Part shown: piece by piece, positions 25,301 to 40,300 of the stretch
Position numbering within the stretch: the stretch's first letter is position 1
Layout: each line of letters begins with the position of its first letter
Assembly: GCA_911728455.2 (NCBI GenBank)
Contig: OU452222.1
Coordinates: 6,267,108-6,331,107 of the forward strand
From: Marthasterias glacialis
Taxonomy: Eukaryota; Echinodermata; Asteroidea; Forcipulatida; Asteriidae
Reading direction: 5' to 3'
DNA: 64,000 nt
Notes under the pieces: generated by a model
The model's database searches: none
The model's input: the letters and a program-made list of their open reading frames with translations, nothing else
What the model was told of the DNA's origin: nothing
Made by a program: the position numbers and the translations under genes

Positions 25301-28300
25301 ACTATCACTTTTCTGTCAAAGAAATCAAAAATAAGTGGAAATTATGTTCAAAAAGTTAAAAAAATCACTAAAAAACAGTAAAATTGTGTGACCGAAGGTC
25401 AAACAAATGGTTGCCATGGCAACAGCTAACCCCAAGTATCAATTAGTTTTTGCCAATGTGATCCTAGATATATTTTGGGAAAAGTCAGAAAATTTTGCGG
25501 TGATTGGACTTAGCGTTAAAAAATTACTGGAAAAAAATTGGTAGGGGGCACATTGTGTCCCCCCAGCGTAGGGAAACACAAACCTCACATAGATGAGGTT
25601 TTTCAGTGTATAGTATCGCATGGGCAATGGAGGTGGGTTTACTTCATTCTGAAATGTGGCTTTAGTACTATCATCAACAAATCCAGCTCCTACAAATCCT
25701 TCTAAAACATGGATGTGATGACCATATCAAGAAAGTCTTCCAGCCGTAGGATGCTTAACATCTACTGTCCACCTGTTTCCACCAAAAATAAAATGTCTCC
25801 TGCCATATTTTTTAAGGAATTTTTCAACACTACTGGAATCCACAGCTCCCATTCCTGGCAAAATCATACTGTTTGGTGACTTCAACTTCCATAGAGAGTG
25901 CTGGGTTTCAACAGCATGTAACGGAACCTACCCATCAATCCAGTCATATGCTTGATCTAGTCTTCTCACACAGAGACTCCTTCGTGATTACTGATGCAAG
26001 CATCCTCCAGGGTCTCCCATCTGACCATCATGCTCTGAAGTGTCATCTCAATATACAGCACCCAGCTGCTCTAAAGAGAACACTGTGGTACCGAAAGGTA
26101 CATGATCTACTGATCCTGTTTCTGATCTCATTGTTAAGTTGACAGAACAATTTGATTCCACCCTGCGCGATCTTCTTGACAAACATGTTCTGGTGATCAG
26201 TAAAACCATCACTATCATCTTTTTGGATGGCCAGGTTTTCATGCTGCACGTCAATGTTTTGGTTGCAAAGAAATTGTTATCAGCCAGGTTCACTGCCAGG
26301 TTTTCGTGCCACACATCAATGTTTTGTTGCAAAGGATCGCACACATTCACATTGCATGTCCTCTTTCAATGAAATTGTGTAAAAAAAACATCAATACTTG
26401 AAAAGAACAAGGAATAAAAATTGTATCCCCTTAGAATGACAACGATCCGAAAGAATGTCGTTAAGAAATTTTCAGCCAGATCTGTGCAGGCACCCCAAGA
26501 CTTTTTCTTTAACAATCAGACACATTGTATAAAATTGTAATATAAATAAAAAAAAGATGTAGGGGCCAGCGCCGTAACTAGGGTAAAATTTTAGGGGGGC
26601 ACAAGGGGGTGCAAAATTTTTCATAGGGGGGCACATTTGCCCATTAAAACTGTAGTTAGGTGTTCAGCCAATAGCCAAAATACCTATTGTTTTTGTTCGT
26701 TTTTTTGTTCTTTTTTTTTTGTTCTTTTTTTTTTAATACTTTTTCTTCTCTTTTCCGAATGAAACTTGTTCGCAAGCAAACACATAGTTTTAAAGCTCGT
26801 ATCAACTTGAAACTTCACATATTTACTATATAACTATATTCCATACTGTAACTTCAAATATATGCGAATTTGTTACGTCATGATGACGTCATCAGGTTTA
26901 AAGGTACAGTCGTTGAAAACTTTGAAAAGATTGTTAAAGTTTTGAAAACCCGCCATTATTAAAAATGCAAAACGATATGGCAATAATTTTTTCACGATCG
27001 TATAGCTAAACAACAGCTTAAAAGTTTTGTTTGTGTAAGTGACCTTGCCCGAGATCATTTTTCGGTCAAAACTGGAAGTTGAAGTTTCTAGGTTTAAAAA
27101 ACAATACCTCATAAACCGCACCTATCATTATCACGATTATCACGTAACTTTGCAGTATTATTAAGGTTTACAAATAAAACATCGGTGCAAAGTATGAAAC
27201 TGGTCACATGATCCAGTCGGAAATTATGGCACGAAAACTGTATTTTGGAACTTATTTTTGAAAAATTTCAGCAGTTAAATTATTTTCAAAGCCTCCGTCT
27301 TGAAAACCCAGGCAGCTATGCCAATAATTGGTTCACCATCAGACAGTTCGGTAACAGCTTAACAACTTTGTATGTGTAAGTGACCTTATACAAGGTTGTT
27401 TTTGTTTTGTGATGACCTCACGTGAACACTACGCTCTAGTTTCCGGGGGGGGGGGGGGGAGCACCCGGGGGGGGGGGGGGGGGGCACGGACATCAGTTAG
27501 GGGGCACGTGCCCCCACATGCTCCCCCCCCCCCCCTTAGTTACACGATTGGTAGGGGCCTATAGTAAGTGATTCATTTCATGAACCAGATTTATCAGGAC
27601 TGGTCATAAACCTCAATGTAAGAGTCGATTGAAGTACACAATTCCAAGACAAAAATGAAGTACTCTCTTAAAATATTTGAGTTGCTATCACTTGTATCAG
27701 GCCTGATAAGAACTGAAACATTTCAAGTGGTCTGAGGGCTTTATTTTTCTTAGATTTGTAGACTACAATCTACTCTTATACTGAAGTGTGGTTCATTTCA
27801 GTTAATCAGTCTTCCTTATTTTGATTGCAGCAACCAAAATAAGCAATGGTGATTATGTGGAGCTTTGAAAGCATTGACAGTATCAAGATGAAAATACTTC
27901 TCCTCTGGAGAACTGGTACTGGTATAACGGACATAATATACATACGTGTACAAGTAATCAGTATTAGTGAGCTTTAACATTGAAACTAGTATTTCTTTCC
28001 TCAGATAATTACTTTGTGTTTAAGCAGCTCTTTAAAACTGAGTTCACATCAGATGGTGGATAAATGTTAAATCATGTGAGAAACACCCTTATTGTTGACT
28101 GCCTTGTTCAATAAATGCTTTATAACTGTCCATTTATACCATAATAAAATCTACTGTTACAACTTTGCATTGTCATTGAATGTATTCATTGTTAAGTTAG
28201 GCGCCACCAATCTTTATTCGTAAATCAATAGTCCTTTAGGCTTAAGTCTAACAGCATGGTGGGTTTGTACAGTTTAAATAGGTTACCATCATCCTTTGTG

Positions 28301-31300
28301 AGTTTTCTTCATGCTTAGAGCAAACCATTCATCAACCTCCAACTAGTCTGCTCTAAGCCTATTGAAGACTTGACTGCAACTCTTTTGTTGATAGTTGGCT
28401 TATGTGGGTATCAGAGAGCAGTCAACCATACAGTATATAACAAGGCTCTAGTATCCAATGAAAAAATGTCTGGTGATTGTATATGAATGAACATTACCTG
28501 TACACACATGTAAGAACACCTGGTCTTCCTTCTAAATACATGCAATGTTCATTCATATGCAATCAACATTCGTTTATGTCACTTTATCACCTACACAAAT
28601 CGGTAAAAGCTCATATCAACATAATAATCCATGTTATTGTTATCCATTTTATAAGAGTGGTAATCTGATTGACAAATACCCTGAATACTGCTGAGAAGAT
28701 TAGAACAGGAAGAAGGCTTACCTGATCATCATGAAGTAGAAGCAAACTGACAAGAACCATATTAATTGTGTTTCCCAACGAAGCATCTTTGTATAAACTG
28801 GTCACCTGTACACATGAAATACAACACAATTCAGAGTAAAAATTATACAACATAAATTGTTTAAAATCATAAATTCTAGATTATGATCCAATTAATGAAC
28901 TAACAATCCAATTAATGAACTAATGTATTTAACAAAATTGTTTTCTAAAGACCAACAAATCAATGAGCCCTTTACTGTTAAATAAACACAAACAATACTT
29001 TCAGTAGCCAACCACTGCTCAAATATTTAAATACGCTAATGTCTCCCTGTGTTGTACTAGGCCTAGTTGTACTTGGCATTTATTTCAGGAGCGATTACAT
29101 TTAGTAATTTCATTTCATTTTATTTGGCATCGAAGATAGTAAAACAAAAAAATACAGTGCAAACAGGACTTAAAAGAAATATATAAAATAACAAAGCCAA
29201 GGATAACCCCCAAAAAGTTGTTAAAAATGGCGTATTTCCATCAGGGTCCTTAATTAAAAGAGCAGCACACAAAGATTTGAAAAAAACACAAAAATTGATT
29301 AAGATTTAAGTCCAACTTTCAAATAAGATTAAAAAAATCCCACTGTTTAAAAATTTGATTTAGATGAGAGATGATCTTTCACTGCTTTTTTAACTGGTGA
29401 TGAGTATTGCAGCACTTGATATTATTAGGGAGTGAATTCCACTGAGGAAATAAGACATTGTTCTGAAGAGTATGACTTGACAATAGGAAACACAATAAGG
29501 AAACCCATTACACTGCGTGATGCCATTAATAACACAAATCAGCCCATTTCCTATGCTAATGCCATCATCTACATACAATGTGTTGACTCACTGAATCTTT
29601 TTAAGTTAAATTTAATATGTTCTGATTGTTGACACCAGTATACCAGTATTACTGCCATTGTGTTCAAATTGTGAAAATGTTAACAATAATTTTTCTGAAA
29701 TTAAGCAGTAAAAATGGCTTCTTCATTTACATAATACATTTCATCTTCAAGCAAACTTGAATCCTTGATTCTGATTGGTCGATCCATAGCAACAAGAGTG
29801 TGATATTATACAAATATTGACTGCTTCGAGTGGCGTAGTAAAACTAGTCACTCGAGGTGATCCCCGGAGCAGCCTATCTTCCCGAGGCGGAGCCGAGGGA
29901 AGATAGGCGGCTCCGGGGATCACCGAGAGTGACTAGTTTTACTACGCCACGAGATAAAGCAGTCAATATTTGTTTTATAACACCTCAATTTCATCCATTT
30001 TGTGGTAATATTCGTTAAACAACTGTGCGTATATCAGTCTTCAAACAACTGTATAAAATCTGACAGGAAATCTTGACAAAAAGAAAGAGGGGGTACCACA
30101 CTGTCTTCATTCTCATATCGTATTTCAAATGCACGTATTATTTGATCGTTTCACCGGGTTTGAGGTTGTCGTTGGATAGTACCATTATGTAGTTGTTTTG
30201 GTCGGTGTGCAGTGTGATAGTAAAAATACACAACACCACGTGATGCACGTTCGGCCAATCAACAGATAGAATCAAAGGAAGAGGTGTTATAAATAGTTAT
30301 ATTGCACCGCCCATATCACACCCTGTTCTCTAACACGCTATTTTAACTTCCATCTGCAGAATCCGATAGTAAATTCAGTGCAAATTTAAAAGTGGCGCAT
30401 TTGCTTGAAAATAAATTCATTATCACATGCGCGCTTGTGAAATACACAAACATTTTACGGGATACGGGACGCAGAAGCACTATATTTTTCTGTAGTCCAC
30501 TTGCGCTTGTGTGATAACTAATATTCTCAACAGTGGATATATCAATGTTGTACGTACTACACTATCTTTAACATACAAGCAATGTGTCCACGAAAACCAC
30601 AGTATTTGATCAATCCATACATGCATGCTTTGTGTTGAGTCCAACTTTCTCCATTTCTTGCAAGTGGTAACATGTGTGTGTAATGCTCAATTAAAATCAA
30701 GATAAATTGTTATTTCAGATGTTTGAGATGGCATTTTCCCTACACTGAAAATATCATAGAAAGTGTTTCACAAAGGGCTTGGCAGAAGTGGAAGAAATCA
30801 ACTTCTGCTAAATATGAACACTTTCTCATTTTTAACCCCTGGTTTGTTTTTTAGATACAATTGGGATTGCATGTCATTATTCCAAGGCCAGTTGTGTTTA
30901 ATGTGTGATTACACCTGTTTTCCTGAAATTGCACCTGACCATAATAAGTCATGGTATGAACTTCAACCATCACCTGGCTCAAAATGGACTGCTTTTAAAC
31001 CTTTATCAGCCAAAGAAACTTTAGAGTTAAAGCGGAAATAAACCTGGAGAATGAAACCTGTCACAATTTACTGAATTATTTGAGCTATTTTAAACATTAT
31101 TTCCCTAAAGAACCCTTTCCTTTCCCAAGCATTTATATCCGATAACTCAAGTGTTAGAAGTGGCTGCAAAATAACTTAAATTCCAATTTGGTTGAGTTCA
31201 GTGAACATTTCCCAGTGGGTTGTCATTGGTAATCCAGGTCAAAGCTGTGACAGATTGATGGTGATGTAGGCCTATACAAAACTTTTCCAGGATATCACAA

Positions 31301-34300
31301 TATGTCTTCAGTATGTCCACATCTAAACCAATCCTACATGAACACACAATTACAAAATTCAAACTAGTTTGGATCAGAATTCAGAAAGACAACTACATGT
31401 AACTAACAACTTATCCTAGATGGCCACAACTTCCAAATTAGAAACATTCCAACTCTGTGAAAGTCTCCTACCGATAACGAGCTTGTTGCAGTAGTTTTCA
31501 AAAAAGTAGTTTTCAAAATGACAGGGAGTTAAGAAAACAAAGACATAAAGTCATGGTACAAAAATGAGAACCATTTCTAGCAGTTGTTGTCAAATTTATT
31601 ACAGTTTGTAGGTTGTAACCAACCTCCAGGTGAGACGCTGTGATTTTGCGAACTTTTGCCCACAGGGGTTCAAAATCCTGAGAAATCACACACCTTTTAC
31701 ACTGCACGGAACAACACATGGCCCATAAAAAAGGCCCATAAAATTTATGGATTTCCTAGATTTTTGCTCACATCTTGGTCAATTCTGAACGAATTGCGTT
31801 CATTTATAGGCTATTGGGTAAACTGGGGTAAAAACGCAAGATTTTTAAGTTTTTGCAAAATATCTCAGCATTGCTTGGAGATACTAGGCAATAAATGTGT
31901 TGTTTTATGTAATACATATCTCCTCTATTGTGTGCAAATCTAGACTCATTGGTTTTATACTGATAAGGGGAAATTTCCCACCCTTTTGGGGAGGAAGTTT
32001 GGCGGGTGAATCCTGTAATAGTGCAGAGAACATACAAGCACATTTTTTCTACATAAAACGGATGGGTCTACCCAGGTTAAATCAGATAAATAAATAATAC
32101 ATGAATGAATGAATGAATAAATATATCCAGCCCCTTGAACAATTACATGTAAGCCGTGACCCCTTTTTCATCCCTTATGGTGTTGGTGAGCTTTGGGCAA
32201 ATTCAGAGGCCCATATCTCAAAATCAAGATGAGATAATAATATAATAATAACTTATCTGTGGATAATTGTTGCCCAAATTATCAGAATTTGCTGTCAAGA
32301 TTGGTTTTAAGACTGATTTTATTTTCGTGTAATGGATCTTCAAAAGCCTACAAATCTACTGACATGAGGAACTTTTGGTGATTTGATTTTGGTTAGTACA
32401 TTTGAGCATATTGAGTGCCCCAACCAAGGAAAGACCAATCACAGCTTCACTGGATGTTTGGAAGGGGTAGAAATAGGCCTTATAAGTCCAGTATTGAAAG
32501 CGCTGTAACTGATCAAACCTGAATAATAAAATGTCAGAAAATCTTTGTTTTAATATAAATGTGGTGGACTTCTAATAGCTAAACCTTACCCATGCCAAAG
32601 AATACAGCTTCAGAAAATCCTAACATTGAGGTTTTTGGAGATAAATGAAGCTACAATAAAGTTTGACATCAAAGATGCTACTGGGTGTTTTTATCCCGAA
32701 GCCCCTGATTTTGCTCTGGGTAAAAACGCCCACTACAAAAAACATTACTAGGTAAAAGTTAAAATTAATTCTAAATTTTGATATTTAAGTTTAGTGGAAG
32801 TAACCCTTCCTTTGAATCGATACAGGCAAAACCTGTGACGGTCAGTTTTTAAAACTTTTTTTCGATTTTTTTTCAACAGCACCTCTGTATTCATAAAATA
32901 TGGCAATGAATTAAATTGTTTGTGTTATTAGTTTTTACTATATTGTACTTATTAGATATATATCCCATTTGATTATTCATCTTGTCATTTTTTACTAGCA
33001 TTGAAAACAAGTCAAGTGGGCGTTTTTACCCCATGGGCGTTTTTACCCCAGTTTACCTAACATGTCCTAGATCATCATTTATGCTCCATACAACTTTTAT
33101 GGTCTTCAGAAGAAAAATGAGAGAGCCTTTTTATGAATAACATACATAATACATACATACAAAAAGTACATATCCATACATACATACATCGTGCACATTT
33201 ATACGTTACTTGTACAATTCCAAGACTTGCTGGAACTGTCCTTACTGGCTTTATTCAGCCACTCGCAGGTCTCTTGTACAAACTCTAGAATATTTTCACA
33301 GATTTCCAGAAAGAAAAGCCTCAATCGAATAAACAAATGCAACAATCATCATTTACTGTACCGCACTTTCCTATGGAGGACGTCATGTTTGCTTACATTT
33401 AATACCCACAATAAGTCACATGATGCGGGTCACGCAATCGGTCTATTGGACTTAAATTAAAGACTGGGGAATTTTCCATAAATTAATTGCTTTGAAACCA
33501 TTTTCAAATGTTGAAGACTCCAAACATCTCTGCCAGCTGGATTAACCAGTAAACTTATCAGTGACTCACGATTGTCATCCAATCACTTTGCTTAATATGC
33601 TAAACTTAAAAGCAAGTCTTGACTCTTGAATAACTTTCATTCATGAATGCCCCAGACAGTTCAGATATTCTGATTAGTTTGGGACTGTGCTCAAGGGTAA
33701 GTTTTAACAGTTAGACAGGATCAAATTCATCAAGGTGAGTCATAAACCAGATGTTTTCTCAACAGTGACCAAAATCACTTTAAAGTCCCTGACGATAATG
33801 CTAAATATAGAAAATGCTAAAAAATAAAATGTGAGGACCAAAAGTCTTCTCTTTGCAATGTATGCTATAATTCTTAATGAAGTAACCCTATTTATCCATA
33901 CTACAACACTTACAGATGCTTTTTGCATTTCATGCAACAACTAAATATGTATTTCATGTCATTATCATCAGTGCCCCAAAATAGAGGACATTACAAAAAA
34001 TGTATAATGAAGAGATGGATTGAACTTACCATGTTGAGTACTGTCAGCACATATGGAGTTATCTTCTCCTCTCCATGATTTCTGATCATCTTCTTGTCCA
34101 CTACTACCAATGTCTCTACATAACGATTCCTGTGCATATTACCTTCAATAGCACGTTTGTGTATATGTTTTGAAGTTTCAACTGTTGAAGGAAATTCATC
34201 AGCAAAGAAGATGTGTTCTTTCTCCTCATGTGGCTGAACTACAAACAAAAATGAATCATACATGTACTGATTAAGTTAACATAAATCATATTTAATTAAT

Positions 34301-37300
34301 ATCAATAGTACTCATCCAGACAGCTACTCATGACTTTTTCAGTCCAACACTTGGACTTTCAAGTTAGAAATACATGTAATTCTGCAATCTGTAAGGATTC
34401 TGCAAATACTGCAATATATAAGGCTTTTGTAAACTAACTACATGTACATAGTACAGGCCCATTCTTAAACTAAGTTTGGAAAGTGATGTGGCTAGATATC
34501 ATTACTTTAGTCCAAGCTCCAGACCTCAAAAATTGAGTTAACCCTACACACTTTGCTCCCCACAATATTTGCACATTTTTTATATACATGTAGAGTAAGA
34601 TCTGCTGATTTGGACTTCAGATGGTGTATTCAAATTTGACTTGGCAAAAAATGCATACACGTAAAAATCCAACATGGCCACCACATTTTTTTTGCAAAAA
34701 TCATTAAAACTATGAATTATGGCACAAATTCTATAACAACCATAACCACCCCAGGTCAGTCAAAATCCAACAGGGGGTATTGTTAGACTTTGGATGGTTG
34801 AGTTCTGTGAATCTTGTCTCTGCTGTTGGACTATGGCTGGAGCTGGATGAGTACCAATGGTTCAGGGGACTAGTGTTGGACTTTGGCTGAGTGTGGAAAG
34901 TAGTACTATGATATGCAACCCTGTTGGACTTTGGCTGAGTGTGGAAAGTACTATGATATGCAAACTGTGTTGTTGGATATTGATGGGCTTGGTACTGTAC
35001 TTCTCAAATAATCAAGCTATACCCATGTCATAACATACCCAGTCAGCCAAAATCAAACAGCACAAGTTGGAGTATGATGGGTTGTGTACTGTCCCCATAT
35101 GTGTACTGTTGGAGTATGATGGGTTGTGTACTGTCCCCATATGTGTACTGTTGGAGTATGACGGGTTGTGTACTGTCCCCATATGTGTACTGTTGGAGTA
35201 TGATGGGCTGTGTACTGTCCCCATATGTGTACTGTGGGAGTATGACGGGTTGTGTACTGTCCCCATATGTGTACTGTTGGAGTATGATGGGTTGTGTACT
35301 GTCCCCATATGTGTACTGTTGGAGTATGATGGGTTGTGTACTGTCCCCATATGTATACTGTTGGAGTATGATGGGCTGTGTACTGTCCCCATATGTGTAC
35401 TGTGGGAGTATGATGGGTTGTGTACTGTCCCCATATGTGTACTGTTGGAGTATGATGGGTTGTGTACTGTCCCCATATGTGTACTGTTGGAGTATGATGG
35501 GTTGTGTACTGTCCCCATATGTGTACTGTTGGAGTATGATGGGTTGTGTACTGTCCCCATATGTGTACTGTTGGAGTATGATGGGTTGTTTACTGTCCCC
35601 ATATGTGTACTGTGGGAGTATGATGGGTTGTGTGCTGTCCCCATATGTGTACTGTGGGAGTATGATGGGTTGTGTACTGTCCCCATATGTGTACTGTTGG
35701 AGTATGATGGGCTGTGTACTGTCCCCATATGTGTACTGTGGGAGTATGATGGGTTGTGTACTGTCCCCATATGTGTACTGTTGGAGTATGATGGGTTGTG
35801 TACTGTCCCCATATGTGTACTGTTGGAGTATGATGGGTTGTGTACTGTCCCCATATGTGTACTGTTGGAGTATGATGGGTTGTGTACTGTCCCCATATGT
35901 GTACTGTTGGAGTATGATGGGTTGTGTACTGTCCCCATATGTGTACTGTTGGAGTATGATGGGCTGTGTACTGTCCCCATATGTGTACTGTGGGAGTATG
36001 ATGGGTTGTGTACTGTCCCCATATGTGTACTGTTGGAGTATGATGGGTTGTGTACTGTCCCCATATGTGTACTGTTGGAGTATGATGGGTTGTGTACTGT
36101 CCCCATATGTGTACTGTTGGAGTATGATGGGCTGTGTACTGTCCCCATATGTGTACTGTGGGAGTATGATGGGTTGTGTACTGTCCCCATATGTGTACTG
36201 TTGGAGTATGATGGGTTGTGTACTGTCCCCATATGTGTACTGTTGGAGTATGATGGGTTGTGTACTGTCCCCATATGTGTACTGTGGGAGTATGATGGGT
36301 TGTGTACTGTCCCCATATGTGTACTGTTGGAGTATGATGGGTTGTGTACTGTCCCCATATGTGTACTGTTGGAGTATGATGGGTTGTGTACTGTCCCCAT
36401 ATGTGTACTGTTGGAGTATGATGGGTTGTGTACTGTCCCCATATGTGTACTGTTGGAGTATGATGGGTTGTGTACTGTCCCCATATGTGTACTGTGGGAG
36501 TATGATGGGTTGTGTACTGTCTCCATATGTGTACTGTGGGAGTATGATGGGTTGTGTACTGTCCCCATATGTGTACTGTGGGAGTATGATGGGTTGTGTA
36601 CTGTCTCCATATGTGTACTGATGGAGTATGATGGGTAGAGGTCTCCTAGTAAAAATGCTTAGGTGGTTAGGGTTAAGCAACCGATTGAACCCAAATTTTG
36701 CTCAGAATGTTATTTACAGTTGATCAGCATCTATGTAAAATTTCATGACTAGTCTATTTTGTAACGGGCACTATCTAACATTTACAACATTTTTGCATCA
36801 TAACAATAAGAAAAATGTTCTTTTGAATGATTTTTTATCAGAATTTATATATTTTATGCAAATTAGGCCAATGATTAATTTTAGACAGTGTTTAAAAACT
36901 CCCTCCCAAGAAAAAAAATAAATAAATAAAACACAAACCTACAGCACTTACAAAAATCCAAAATGGCCACCAATTATTTTTGGGATCGGGCTCCGTATTT
37001 TCCAAAGTTGCGGACCGATTTTTATGAAATTTGCCACAAATGTTACTTTTACCAAGTTTTACATGATGACAACAATATTTTTCAAAAAAATCGCTAATAG
37101 ACAGTATTTTTGGTAGTTTTAACCCCTTTTTGGTCAAAATTGTGGTTTCCCCCAATTTCCATATTTTGTTGTCAAAATGCTATTCAACATTGCAAACTTG
37201 TTTATTTTGACATAATCAATAACACAACATTATACTTTCTCAACAGGGTCACCATTGGGCGCTATAATCATGTTTTTATTTTGTCTTTCCACTTATAATT

Positions 37301-40300
37301 TGATGTTGTTGCCAGCTTCTAGTGCCCAAGATATAATGAGGCCTGGTTGACAACTGTTAAGTATTTCTTGGCATATAAAGTTGGAAAATATTATGTTCCA
37401 TTGATGAAAACTCGATATGGTTTTAACCCCTAATTTACAGGCTAAAAACACAAAATTGGCCGCAGGATATGCTGATTTTGAATGCCCACAATGTGTTTAA
37501 TATTTTGTATAAAGATGACTTCACTGAGACTGTCCACATTCACATTATTGCAGAAACACCACTCCTTAAAAGGCAGACCACCAAAGAACACCCAGTGCAT
37601 CAAAGGCCCCCATACATGTATGTGTACTTATTGCCTGGTGGAAACCTTTTCCACAAAGTACTTTATTTACTGTGCCTTCCATCAAAGCTTGAATGCACTA
37701 TAATACAAGTGATGCACAAGCCAAGTCTGTTGAGCACGGTGATACCATCTCTGATTGTAGTCTTGTGGTACACACAGCCAGCCAAACCAACATGTTTATA
37801 CCTATTGCAATGTCTTGAGCTGTTAAATAGCTAGTCAGAGTTATCCCATGAATACTAAGACTGTTGGACACAAAATAACAAATCTACAAACTATATGGGA
37901 GGATCCTCCTCAGTGTATTTGTGAAGCAAACCCATGCATATTATACATGTAAGTGAATGATATTTATGTTCATACACATTGTATCCTCATACAGAGTTGA
38001 AAACAATTGAAAACAAACCTCAAATTTGTCGTGTAACGGAATACAGTACCAGTGGTCAGAAGTGAGTGTGGTATGTTAGTTGTTCCATTGTTTATTACTT
38101 TTTAGCGAATATGACAATGCTTGAAACAATTCACCTATGTTTCATGTGACATTTGTCAACTTTGTGCCTGAAAAAACATAAGAAAATATATCATAAAACA
38201 AAACTGGCAAGGGGGACTACTGTGGGTGGTAAACCCATTGGAAGAGCAAAGAATGTTGGAAAATGAAATACAACTAAAGCTAGGCTGGGTTCCTGTTACT
38301 CAGATAATAAAGAAAACTTATACATGTTCACAGACATTGAAAAAAGATAAAATCTGTACTTTTCATTCAAGAAAAGACAGGTCACTGCTAGTTAAAGTAC
38401 TGATGGTCAACTCATAGACCAATTGCACAACCAATGTTTACATGTCATCACATGACCTGTAGTGGGTACTACGTCAACTCAGCTGATGGCAAACTACGTG
38501 CAAATACATGCTGTGACCAACAGAGTCACACCAACAGTCGACTTTTGGTAATACTAACACAGTTACTAAGCCCTTTTAATTTTATTAAAGTTATGTTGTG
38601 ACATTGATTTTAATCACATTACTTTTTCATAAACTACATGTACTAGTATTCTGCTACAGACGGGGTCTATTTTGAGTTATGGACTACTGCCATAGGATGA
38701 TGTGTACACATGATGTACGGTTGTCAACCACTATTCCTTCTCTGAAGTGAAAACGTTAACACTGTCCAACAATCTTCAAGAGCCGTTTTGATTGGTTTTA
38801 AGACTAAAAATAGTTTAAAAGTACATAATGGCTTTTTAATTTGAATAAACAATTGATTTGTAACTCAGTCAGTGCAGAGCAGGGTTAATACATTTAACTA
38901 CCTGTATATAACGACTGTACACTGCAGGATTCCATAAAATGTATCTACCCCACCTTCAACTCCCCTCTTCCTCCTCCCTCCTTATTTCCACAAATGAAAT
39001 CAATACCACAATCAATCAATATCAAGTTCACGCCATGGTACAGATCTACAGTCTAGACTGAAGGCACCTGCTAAGCTAAACTGAAAAAGGCCCATGTAGC
39101 CAAGAAGTAATTCAATTTATAGCTCACTAAGAAAACCATGGTTCTGCAAACTGTGCATTTAGATTTCGATTACAATACATGTACCTCAAGATCATTTCTT
39201 TTCAAAACCTGTGAGTTTAAAATGTTATCAAACTAAACTAGGTACATACATGTACATGTAACACAGTAAATGTACCAGCTTCTAATAATGCACCAAAATC
39301 CTTAATAAAACCCACATTTTTCCCTTTTTCAGAAAACATGACAACCTACACAGGTTGGTTGTGTACATTAAGGGCAAGAGGGTTTAAATAAACATGTTTC
39401 TAAAAACCAGTAATGTAGCATATGATGTAAATACTGCATATTAACAACTTCACATCGGTTTTAATCAATCTTTACAATGCCTCTGCGCTGTTCTATTTTT
39501 CAGAACTTTTCAGACCTTCCAAAGTAATTTTTTTGGTAGATGGATCTCTGCTACCCACAAACACCGGTCCCTAGCGTTATCCGTCTGACACAACTTGCAT
39601 GAATGGTACTGTCCTCCAAAGGTTTACTTCATACCTGCACGGTTGTTGAAACCTTGTTAGGGTATCAGGTACTTTTTTTCTCTTGAACATATAATGGACC
39701 TTGGACTCCCACAAGGTTCAGTCATTGGACCAATGGGTTTCTCCATTTACACTAAACCTCTTGGCAAATCAATTTGACGGCATGGGGTTCATTACCACAT
39801 GTATGCTGAGGATACACAATTGTATGTTGACTTTGACCCTAATTTGCCTGGTGAAAAAGAAGGCTATGCTTTGAAAAACATCACCACCTGCATAAATGAC
39901 ATCATGACATGGATGACACTCAACATTAAATTATCAATGCTGACAAAACTAAATTCTGTGTCCAAACACAACTTATCACTACTTCAAAATGCCTCTCTTA
40001 ATATTGGAATTCTATGGCAAAACCTACATTGTACATCTACATGCAATCTTGGTGTACATGTAATGTTCAACACCGGGGTGTATGTCAATGTCTTCACAAG
40101 TTAATTCCATATGTAGCTCAACTAATTATCATCTTCATAACATTGTAAGAGTTAGAAAATATACATTGATCAATGTTCTCCAGTCACTTTTTACTTGGAT
40201 TATTATAACTCAATTTTGGATGGCATCACAAAAGAAAATCTTAGACGTCTAACTTGAATTAAATATCAGGCAGTTAAATTTGTGCTCACTGTTAACTGTT

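Noticed and set aside
30763..31041. 92-codon plus-strand frame
   Set aside because: No recognisable domain, and splice or repeat evidence is lacking.
35012..36680. Four overlapping open frames of 500-545 codons on both strands
   Set aside because: All come from the 42-bp repeat, whose length is divisible by 3 and whose unit lacks stops. There is no non-repeat coding part, signal or splice support.
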